18,011 nucleotides of DNA from Bergeyella zoohelcum (GTDB lineage: Bacteria > Bacteroidota > Bacteroidia > Flavobacteriales > Weeksellaceae), in contig JAUNHO010000006.1 of assembly GCA_030523905.1 (NCBI GenBank), positions 1-18,011 of the forward strand, read 5' to 3'. Of this stretch, positions 1-10,134 are shown piece after piece (position 1 is the stretch's first letter; the number at the start of each line of letters is the position of its first letter). A program made the translations under genes and the position numbers. The notes beneath the pieces were generated by a model. It did no database searches. It saw nothing but the letters and a program-made list of their open reading frames with translations, and had not been told where the DNA came from.

Positions 1-2276
1 ACGGAAGAATCTGTCCAATTGAAACGCCAGAAGGTCCAAACATTGGTTTGATTTCATCTTTGGGTATCTATGCTAAAATCAATAATTTAGGGTTCATCGA
101 GACACCATATAGAAAGGTAGAAAACGGAAAAGTAGATTTGAAATCCACACCGATTTACCTTAATGCGGAAGATGAAGAATCACAAGTGATTGCTCAGGCG
201 AATGTCCAGATGGATGATAGTGGTAAGATTACTACTGATAGGGTTATCGCTCGTGAAGACGGAGATTACCCAGTGGTAGAGCCAAATGAAGTAAGCTTGA
301 TAGATGTCGCTCCGAACCAGATTTCTGGTATTTCCGCTTCATTGATTCCGTTCCTTGAACACGATGACGCGAACCGTGCTTTGATGGGTTCGAATATGAT
401 GCGTCAGGCAGTTCCGTTGCTTAGACCACAGGCTCCTATCGTGGGAACAGGTTTAGAAAAACAAGTAGCGAAAGATTCCAGAGTGCTTATCAATGCCGAA
501 GGAAACGGAGTTGTGGAGTATGTAGATGCAGATAAAATCGTTATAACCTACGAAAGAACAGAAGATGAAGACATCGTAAGTTTTGAGTCTGCTACTAAAA
601 CTTATAATCTGATAAAATTCAGACAAACCAACCAATCTACGACCATTACCCTTCGTCCGAATGTAAGAGTAGGGGATAGAGTAGAGAAAGGTCAGGTGCT
701 TTGTGATGGTTATGCTACCGAAAACGGAGAGCTGGCATTGGGTAGAAACTTGGTAGTAGCGTTTATGCCTTGGAAAGGATACAACTTTGAGGACGCTATC
801 GTTATCAATGAAAAAGTGGTTCGTGAGGACTGGTTTACTTCTATCCATGTAGATGAATATTCTTTGGAAGTTCGTGATACCAAACTAGGTATGGAAGAGC
901 TGACAGCCGATATTCCGAACATCTCCGAAGATGCTACCAAAGACCTTGATGAAAATGGTATGATTAGAATCGGTGCAGAGGTGAAGCCTGGTGATATTAT
1001 GATTGGTAAAATCACGCCAAAAGGTGAGTCTGACCCTACACCAGAAGAAAAATTACTTCGTGCTATCTTCGGTGATAAAGCAGGTGATGTGAAAGATGCT
1101 TCGCTAAAAGCAGATTCTTCGCTCAGAGGGGTGGTAATTGGTAAAAAATTATTCTCTCGCAACATCAAAGATAAGAAGAAAAGAGCAGAGGAAAAGCTGA
1201 AATTGGAGGAAGTAGAAAACAAATACAGACAGCAATTTGAACAACTCCGAAGTACTTTGATAGAGAAACTTAATGTTTTGGTCAATGCTAAATCATCGCA
1301 AGGTGTAGAAAATGACCTTGGCGAAGAGGTTATCGGTAAAGGGGTGAAATTCTCCCAGAAACTTCTCGCTTCTATCTCTGTGGAAGATTATGTGAATATT
1401 AGCGGTTCTGATTGGACGAACGAAGAGGAGAAAAACAATCTCATCAAGCAACTGATTCACAACTTTAAGATTAAATACAACGACATCCAAGGCGTTAAAA
1501 ATCGTGAGAAATTTGCAATCTCCATCGGTGATGAACTTCCAGCAGGTATTATGAAAATGGCGAAAGTCTATATCGCGAAGAAGAGAAAACTCAATGTAGG
1601 GGATAAAATGGCAGGTCGCCACGGTAACAAGGGTATTGTATCAAGAATCGTGCGTGAGGAAGATATGCCATTCTTGGAAGACGGAACGCCTGTGGATATT
1701 GTCCTCAACCCACTTGGGGTACCTTCGCGTATGAACATCGGTCAGATTTACGAGACCGTTCTCGGCTGGGCAGGTAAAAAACTCGGCTTGAAGTTCGCTA
1801 CGCCTATCTTTGATGGAGCTTCATTAGATGAAATCACCAAATATACCGACGAGGCAGGGCTTCCTAAATATGGTAATACCTACCTTTACGATGGTGGCAC
1901 AGGGGAAAGATTTACCCAACCAGCTACTGTGGGAGTTATCTATATGCTGAAATTGGGGCATATGGTTGATGACAAGATGCACGCTCGTTCTATCGGTCCT
2001 TACTCGCTTATTACGCAGCAGCCACTCGGTGGTAAGGCTCAGTTTGGTGGTCAGCGTTTCGGAGAGATGGAGGTTTGGGCATTGGAGGCATTCGGTGCGT
2101 CTAATATCCTTCGCGAAATCTTGACCGTGAAGTCTGATGATGTGATTGGTAGAGCGAAAACTTACGAGGCAATCGCCAAAGGAGAACCGATGCCAGAACC
2201 AGGCATTCCAGAGTCCTTCAATGTATTGCTTCACGAGTTGCAAGGTCTTGGACTTGATGTGAGATTAGAGGAGTAA
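1..2276 (+). CDS. rpoB: DNA-directed RNA polymerase subunit beta, C-terminal part (5' end outside window)
   Basis: This is the beta subunit of the core RNA polymerase. The reading frame is already open at base 3 and begins with GRICPIETPEGPNIGLISS, which matches E. coli RpoB at about residues 557-575, so roughly the first 550 residues lie outside the window. The part seen ends at LDVRLEE with a TAA stop. The bases from about 1599 encode GDKMAGRHGNKG, the conserved catalytic-centre segment with the two lysines that contact the initiating nucleotide. Bases of about 1160-1500 encode a charged, coiled-coil-like stretch (KDKKKRAEEKLKLEE) at the place where E. coli carries its second beta-specific insertion. 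The rifampicin cluster II residues visible here (P, E, N and I equivalent to 564, 565, 568, 572) look wild type; cluster I is not in the window. rpoC follows after 73 bp, the usual rpoBC order, so the two are almost certainly cotranscribed. Confidence 0.98.
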   Translation, partial: GRICPIETPEGPNIGLISSLGIYAKINNLGFIETPYRKVENGKVDLKSTPIYLNAEDEESQVIAQANVQMDDSGKITTDRVIAREDGDYPVVEPNEVSLIDVAPNQISGISASLIPFLEHDDANRALMGSNMMRQAVPLLRPQAPIVGTGLEKQVAKDSRVLINAEGNGVVEYVDADKIVITYERTEDEDIVSFESATKTYNLIKFRQTNQSTTITLRPNVRVGDRVEKGQVLCDGYATENGELALGRNLVVAFMPWKGYNFEDAIVINEKVVREDWFTSIHVDEYSLEVRDTKLGMEELTADIPNISEDATKDLDENGMIRIGAEVKPGDIMIGKITPKGESDPTPEEKLLRAIFGDKAGDVKDASLKADSSLRGVVIGKKLFSRNIKDKKKRAEEKLKLEEVENKYRQQFEQLRSTLIEKLNVLVNAKSSQGVENDLGEEVIGKGVKFSQKLLASISVEDYVNISGSDWTNEEEKNNLIKQLIHNFKIKYNDIQGVKNREKFAISIGDELPAGIMKMAKVYIAKKRKLNVGDKMAGRHGNKGIVSRIVREEDMPFLEDGTPVDIVLNPLGVPSRMNIGQIYETVLGWAGKKLGLKFATPIFDGASLDEITKYTDEAGLPKYGNTYLYDGGTGERFTQPATVGVIYMLKLGHMVDDKMHARSIGPYSLITQQPLGGKAQFGGQRFGEMEVWALEAFGASNILREILTVKSDDVIGRAKTYEAIAKGEPMPEPGIPESFNVLLHELQGLGLDVRLEE

Positions 2277-2283
2277 TTTAAGA

Positions 2284-2338
2284 GATTTAAGAATTTAAAT
2301 CAATTCAAAAAATTATTCAATTATTAAATCTTTAAATC
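2284..2338. repeat. AT-rich inverted repeat between rpoB and rpoC
   Basis: The arms GATTTAAGAATTT (2284-2296) and AAATCTTTAAATC (2326-2338) pair over 13 positions with one mismatch and one G-U pair, around a 29-nt loop. No T-run follows, so it is not a standard terminator, and it lies inside a cotranscribed pair. It could set relative rpoB/rpoC output by RNA processing, or be one member of a degenerate intergenic repeat family, as similar inverted repeats occur at 6694-6748 and 9368-9420. Its role is unknown. Confidence 0.5.
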
Positions 2339-2349
2339 AAAAAAGAAAA

Positions 2350-6618
<4,269 letters not shown>

Positions 6619-6626
6619 CCCCAAAA

Positions 6627-6669
6627 AATCTCTCACAGATAAGGTATATCTGCCTGTCTGTGAGGGATT
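6627..6669 (+). terminator. Hairpin just after rpoC, possible terminator
   Basis: AATCTCTCACAGA (6627-6639) pairs with TCTGTGAGGGATT (6657-6669) over 13 positions with one G-U pair and a 17-nt loop, starting 9 bp after the rpoC stop. On the plus strand the hairpin is followed by A-rich sequence rather than a T-run, so it is not a textbook terminator; the A6 run before the left arm would give a U-run on the minus strand instead. It may partly stop rpoBC transcription or protect the mRNA 3' end. Confidence 0.45.
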
Positions 6670-6693
6670 AAAAAAGAAAATTAAATAAAAATT

Positions 6694-6748
6694 GAAATTT
6701 TAGATTGTAGATTTGAAAAAAAATCATATCTTCACAATCTCAAATTTC
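6694..6748. repeat. Imperfect inverted repeat upstream of the DUF3467 gene
   Basis: GAAATTTTAGATTGT (6694-6708) pairs with ACAATCTCAAATTTC (6734-6748) over 15 positions with one mismatch and a 25-nt loop. The right arm contains the 11-mer AATCTCAAATT, which recurs in the right arm of the inverted repeat at 9368-9420. No T-run follows. Together with the hairpin at 6627-6669 it accounts for most of the 174-bp gap between rpoC and the next gene. Confidence 0.5.
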
Positions 6749-6792
6749 GGTTTGAAATAAGTGAATTATTAACATAAAATAAAATTAAAAAA

Positions 6793-7104
6793 ATGGACAA
6801 CAATCAAAATCCACAAGACGGAAACAACATCAACATCCAGCTAAACGAAATGGTAGCATCAGGAGTATATTGCAACCTTGCTTTGGTTAATCATTCTCCA
6901 TCAGAGTTCGTTTTGGACTTTATCCAATTGATGCCAGGCGTACAACAAGCACAAGTAAGAAGTAGAGTAATCTTGGCTCCGCTTCACGCTAAAAGAGTAC
7001 TACAAGCACTTCAGCAAAATGTAGCAAACTACGAGCAGCAGTTTGGCGAAATCAAAGAAGTAGAGCCTTTCGTATTAGGTGGAAACAATAATGTTCAGGC
7101 TTAA
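6793..7104 (+). CDS. DUF3467 family protein
   Basis: A 103-residue protein recognisable as the DUF3467 family from its conserved core: an N-terminal polar tail (about 1-15), then NIQLNEMVASGVYCNLALVNHS, SEFVLDFIQLMPG and VRSRVILAPLHAKRVLQALQQN, and a C-terminal helix rich in Gln and Glu. There is no signal peptide, membrane segment or Cys cluster, so it should be cytosolic. Its biochemical role is unknown. It follows rpoC in the same direction after 174 bp and is closed by a strong terminator at 7131-7169. I saw no good TAnnTTTG promoter in the gap, so it may depend on readthrough from rpoBC, or on a promoter too divergent to see. The ATG at 6793 is preceded by an A-rich stretch, as is usual here in place of a Shine-Dalgarno site. 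Confidence 0.9.
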   Translation: MDNNQNPQDGNNINIQLNEMVASGVYCNLALVNHSPSEFVLDFIQLMPGVQQAQVRSRVILAPLHAKRVLQALQQNVANYEQQFGEIKEVEPFVLGGNNNVQA

Positions 7105-7130
7105 TTATTAGGTTTTTTCTAATTTTACAC

Positions 7131-7169
7131 AATCCTTTTCAGACCTTAATGTTTGGAAAGGATTTTTTT
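7131..7169 (+). terminator. Rho-independent terminator after the DUF3467 gene
   Basis: AATCCTTTTC (7131-7140) pairs with GGAAAGGATT (7155-7164) over 10 bp with one G-U pair and a 14-nt loop, followed by a run of T (7163-7169). It marks the end of the rpoBC-DUF3467 transcription unit. Confidence 0.85.
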
Positions 7170-7186
7170 ATTTCGGAAAAAAATAT

Positions 7187-7194
7187 TACTTTTA
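7187..7194 (+). promoter_or_regulatory. Weak -7-like element upstream of the M3 peptidase gene
   Basis: TACTTTTA (7187-7194) resembles the Bacteroidota -7 element TAnnTTTG with the last base changed. It lies 22 bp before the peptidase ATG and just behind the preceding terminator, so a promoter is expected here. No clear -33 TTG is present at the right distance. Confidence 0.3.
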
Positions 7195-7216
7195 CCCCAA
7201 TAAATAGCTTTTTAAT

Positions 7217-9361
7217 ATGAAAAACATTGCAGCATTATTTCTAATGTCTTCCTTGGTGGTTACTTCTTGTACCGCTGTGAAGACCGCTAAAAACAATACA
7301 ATGACAGAGGCAACAAACACAGACCAAAAACTGGTGGGCAACCCATTTATGCAGAAAAGCCCACTGCAATATCAGGCTCCAGAGTTTGATAAAATTAAAA
7401 ACGAACACTACAAACCAGCGTTTGATTATGGGCTGAAAATCCAAACGGCAGAGATTGACAAAATAGTGAAAAACACGGCACCTGCTACTTTTGAAAACAC
7501 CGTTTTGGCACTAGAAATCAGTGGTGAGGTTTTGAGAAGAGCTCAAACCGTATTCTACAATTTGGCAGGGGCAAATACCAATGCTGAAATCCAAAAATTA
7601 GAGATAGAATACGCACCGATATTCGCCGCTCATTCGGATAAGATATTCCTAAATGAGACACTTTATAAAAGAATAAAAGCCGTGGATACTTCCAAACTAG
7701 ATGCTGAAAGCAAGAAACTTACGGAGCATTATCTACAAGGATTTGAGATTTCGGGGGCGGCTTTGTCTGCGGATAAAAAAGAGGAATTGAAGAAAATCAA
7801 TGCCGAGTTGGCTACGCTTTCTACCAAGTTTTCTAATCAGTTATTAGACGCAAGAAAAAACGCCAGTCTTCTCATTAGCGATGTGAAAGAATTAAACGGA
7901 CTTTCTGCCGATGAAATAGAAAAAGCTGCCGCTGATGCCAAGGCAGTAGGACACGCTGGGAAATACCTTCTTACTATCTACAATACCACCCAGCAACCGC
8001 TTTTGCAGAGCCTTCATAACAGAGCAACCAGAGAAAAACTTTACAAAGCATCTTGGTACAGAAACGAAAAAGGTGATGCCAATGATACCCGCCAATTAAT
8101 AGAAAATATGGCGAGATTGAGAATGAAAAAAGCCCAGCTTTTGGGTAAAAAATCATATGCGGAATGGAAACTGCAAGACCAAATGGCACCATCACCAGAG
8201 AAGGCAATGGAGCTTTTGGCACAACTTGCAACACCTGCTGTAGAAATGGCAAAGAAAGAAAAGGCAGAAATACAAGCCTTGATAGATAGCCAAAAAGGTG
8301 GCTTCCAGCTTGCTCCGTGGGACTGGAACTACTATTCCGAGCAGGTGAGAAAAGCCAAGTACGACCTAGATGAAAACGAAATTAAACCTTATTTTGAGGT
8401 GCATAATGTACTAGAAAAAGGGGTGTTCTACGCGGCGGAAAAATTCTACGGAATCACCGTGAAGAAAAGAACCGACCTGCCTGTTTATCACCCAGATGTG
8501 ATGGTCTATGAGATTTTTGATAATGATGGTTCTTCTATGGCGTTGTTCTACATCGATTTGTATTCCAGAGATAGCAAACGAGGCGGTGCGTGGATGGGGA
8601 ATTATGTAGATCAGTCGCATTATTTAGGTCAAAAACCTGTGGTTCTGAATGTTCTCAACTATCAAAAACCTGCCGAAGGAAAGCCTTGCCTTATTTCTTA
8701 TGATGAGGTTACTACGCTCTTCCACGAGTTTGGACACGGCCTACACGGGCTTTTTGCCAACCAAAAATACGCAACGCTTTCAGGGACGGCTACCCCAAGA
8801 GATTTCGTGGAACTCCCTTCACAGCTGAACGAATATTTTGCATTGGAACCAAATGTACTGAAAAACTATGCCCTTCATTACGAAACCAAACAACCGATGC
8901 CACAGACTTTGGTGGATAAAATAAAAAAAGCATTGCGTTTCAATAACGGATACTCTACCACCGAAACCGTTTCAGCAGCGACTTTGGATATGAATTGGCA
9001 TTCCCTTACCAATGAATCCCAAATGAAACCAGCCCTAGAATTTGAGAAAGAAGTCCTTAAAAAATACGGCTTTACCCTTAGCGAAGTCCCACCGAGATAC
9101 CACTCGCCTTACTTTGCACACATCTGGGGAGGTGGCTATTCTTCTGGTTATTATGCCTATATGTGGGCGGACTTGTTGAGTGCCGCAGGTTGGGATTACA
9201 TCATTTCTAATGGAGGAATGACGAGAGAAAACGGCGAAAAATTCCGCAAATACATTCTTTCCGTAGGAAATTCTGTGGATTTGAACCAAGCGTTCCGCAA
9301 CTTTACAGGTAAAGACCCAGATATAAAACCTCTATTGAGAGATAAAGGATTTATAAAATAG
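7217..9361 (+). CDS. dcp: M3 family zinc metallopeptidase, Dcp-type peptidyl-dipeptidase, predicted lipoprotein
   Basis: A 714-residue M3-family zinc peptidase. Dcp-type enzymes remove C-terminal dipeptides from oligopeptides. The zinc motif is H503-E504-F505-G506-H507, with the third ligand E532 at the family spacing in DFVELPSQ. The C-terminal substrate-binding region is present (SPYFAHIWGGGYSSGYYAYM), as are the Dcp/OpdA hallmarks WDWNYYSEQVRKAKYDLD and YSTTETVSAATLDMNWHSL. The N-terminal half is the helical lid domain usual for the family. The N-terminus is a lipoprotein signal (MKNIAALFLMSSLVVTSC) with C18 as the predicted lipidated residue. The protein should therefore sit in the envelope, probably facing the periplasm, unlike the E. 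coli enzymes that lack such a signal. A Bacteroidota surface-export signal is not obvious after the Cys. Dcp is favoured over oligopeptidase A on overall motif fit. A small lipoprotein gene follows after 79 bp. Confidence 0.92.
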   Translation: MKNIAALFLMSSLVVTSCTAVKTAKNNTMTEATNTDQKLVGNPFMQKSPLQYQAPEFDKIKNEHYKPAFDYGLKIQTAEIDKIVKNTAPATFENTVLALEISGEVLRRAQTVFYNLAGANTNAEIQKLEIEYAPIFAAHSDKIFLNETLYKRIKAVDTSKLDAESKKLTEHYLQGFEISGAALSADKKEELKKINAELATLSTKFSNQLLDARKNASLLISDVKELNGLSADEIEKAAADAKAVGHAGKYLLTIYNTTQQPLLQSLHNRATREKLYKASWYRNEKGDANDTRQLIENMARLRMKKAQLLGKKSYAEWKLQDQMAPSPEKAMELLAQLATPAVEMAKKEKAEIQALIDSQKGGFQLAPWDWNYYSEQVRKAKYDLDENEIKPYFEVHNVLEKGVFYAAEKFYGITVKKRTDLPVYHPDVMVYEIFDNDGSSMALFYIDLYSRDSKRGGAWMGNYVDQSHYLGQKPVVLNVLNYQKPAEGKPCLISYDEVTTLFHEFGHGLHGLFANQKYATLSGTATPRDFVELPSQLNEYFALEPNVLKNYALHYETKQPMPQTLVDKIKKALRFNNGYSTTETVSAATLDMNWHSLTNESQMKPALEFEKEVLKKYGFTLSEVPPRYHSPYFAHIWGGGYSSGYYAYMWADLLSAAGWDYIISNGGMTRENGEKFRKYILSVGNSVDLNQAFRNFTGKDPDIKPLLRDKGFIK

Positions 9362-9367
9362 AATTTG

Positions 9368-9420
9368 AATGATTTGAGATTAGGCATAATGGCATAATTT
9401 TTGACTAATCTCAAATTATT
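9368..9420. repeat. Long inverted repeat with tandem octamer in the loop
   Basis: AATGATTTGAGATTAG (9368-9383) pairs with CTAATCTCAAATTATT (9405-9420) over 16 positions with a single G-U pair and no mismatch. The 21-nt loop holds most of a tandem GGCATAAT GGCATAAT (9383-9398). It starts 7 bp after the peptidase stop. The right arm carries the 11-mer AATCTCAAATT, also found at 6737-6747. No strong T-run follows, so it is a poor terminator; an RNA-stability or repeat-family role is equally possible. Confidence 0.65.
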
Positions 9421-9440
9421 ATAAATATTTAAGATAAAAA

Positions 9441-9869
9441 ATGAAAAAAACAATCGTTTTAATGGGGGTAGCGGTGCTTTTGGCATCTTGCTCCAAAGTT
9501 CAGAATAATGAACAAAAAGAAGAAGCGACCACCGAAAAAGCAGAACCAATGGTAGGTGGAGAAAAAGACGAACACGGCTGTATCGCTGCTGCGGGATATA
9601 CTTGGAGCGAATTGTTGCAGACTTGCGTTCAGGTGTTTGAGGCAGGTACGCGTCTCAATCCAGTAGAGGTAAAGCCAGGCGAGGCGGTCATCAGTGCTTT
9701 TGTCATTACCAAAGATGGAGCAGATGAGGTAGAGATATTCACTCCATCAGACGAAGATGGCGAAATATTGAAGAAAACCGCAGAAGGAAACTACACCAAC
9801 GGCGAATATGAATACCGCCCATCGGAAAATTCGCTGTACATCAGCGGTGTGAAAAAATACACCAAATAA
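9441..9869 (+). CDS. Small predicted lipoprotein with a GC-GYTWS-C motif
   Basis: A 142-residue protein with a clear lipoprotein signal peptide (MKKTIVLMGVAVLLASC, lipid-attached C17), then a Glu/Lys/Thr-rich linker (about 18-44). A short motif follows, with Cys at 47 and 62 in EHGCIAAAGYTWSELLQTCV; the two Cys may form a disulfide in the periplasm. The C-terminal part (about 80-142) is beta-rich, with short strands such as AVISAFVITKD, VEIFTPS and SLYISGVKKY, which looks like a compact sandwich. I recognise the motif as one seen in Bacteroidota lipoproteins but do not know a function. It lies 79 bp after the peptidase gene, with an inverted repeat between, and is followed by a strong terminator, so the two may form one unit. 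No TAnnTTTG was found in the gap. Confidence 0.8.
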   Translation: MKKTIVLMGVAVLLASCSKVQNNEQKEEATTEKAEPMVGGEKDEHGCIAAAGYTWSELLQTCVQVFEAGTRLNPVEVKPGEAVISAFVITKDGADEVEIFTPSDEDGEILKKTAEGNYTNGEYEYRPSENSLYISGVKKYTK

Positions 9870-9891
9870 AAAATATCGTTCATCATTTATC

Positions 9892-9923
9892 AATCATCAT
9901 TAAACTCTAATGATGATTTTTTT
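9892..9923 (+). terminator. Rho-independent terminator
   Basis: AATCATCATTA (9892-9902) pairs perfectly with TAATGATGATT (9908-9918) over 11 bp, with the 5-nt loop AACTC, followed by T7 (9917-9923). It closes the peptidase/lipoprotein region and insulates the thiamine unit that starts just downstream. Confidence 0.9.
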
Positions 9924-9930
9924 ACAGAGA

Positions 9931-9962
9931 TTTGCATAATAAAAAAAACATTTTTATCTTTG
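9931..9962 (+). promoter_or_regulatory. Bacteroidota-type promoter of the TPP riboswitch/TonB receptor unit
   Basis: A -33 element TTTG (9931-9934) and an exact -7 element TATCTTTG (9955-9962) are separated by 20 bp, matching the TTG / TAnnTTTG consensus of the Bacteroidota primary sigma factor. The start of transcription should fall near 9967-9970, exactly at the 5' edge of the TPP aptamer. Confidence 0.8.
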
Positions 9963-9968
9963 CCCATA

Positions 9969-10053
9969 GATAAAAAGGGGGTGCTGTGCTACACACGGCT
10001 GAGATTATACCCAATGAACCTAGAACAGGTAATGCTGTTTAGGGAGGAGTTAT
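9969..10053 (+). ncRNA. TPP riboswitch (THI element)
   Basis: The leader carries the conserved thiamine pyrophosphate aptamer. P2 is GGGT (9979-9982) with ACCC (10009-10012). P3 is GCTGTG (9983-9988) with CACGGC (9994-9999), leading into the THI-box CTGAGA (9999-10004) that holds the pyrimidine ring. P4 is CCTA (10019-10022) with TAGG (10040-10043). P5 is AACAG (10024-10028) with CTGTT (10035-10039), enclosing GTAATG, and the aptamer ends in TAGGGA. P1 is weak and is best drawn as ATAA (9970-9973) with TTAT (10050-10053). TPP binding is expected to lower expression of the downstream receptor gene. The aptamer begins at the predicted transcription start, so it is essentially the first thing transcribed. 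Confidence 0.95.
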
Positions 10054-10094
10054 TAATTACTTTTAATGACTAATAACCAATAATCGCCCCTTTT
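10049..10094 (+). promoter_or_regulatory. Candidate riboswitch expression platform
   Basis: GTTATTA (10049-10055) pairs perfectly with TAATAAC (10071-10077), and inside it ATTA (10056-10059) pairs with TAAT (10064-10067). The left arm overlaps the 3' strand of P1 (10050-10053), so P1 and this hairpin cannot form together. Further on, CCCCTTTT (10087-10094) is the perfect complement of AAAAGGGG (9973-9980), the P1/P2 5' strand of the aptamer. Either pairing could couple TPP binding to expression. There is no hairpin directly followed by a good T-run, so a simple terminator is not evident. The mechanism is inference. Confidence 0.5.
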
Positions 10095-10134
10095 GTTCCA
10101 AATAAATTTCAACTAAAATTAAAATTTATAAAGA

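Noticed and set aside
710..1285. A 191-codon minus-strand open frame
   Set aside because: It lies antisense within rpoB, is Ser/Leu/Phe-rich as expected of the complement of a conserved gene, and has no promoter or family signature.
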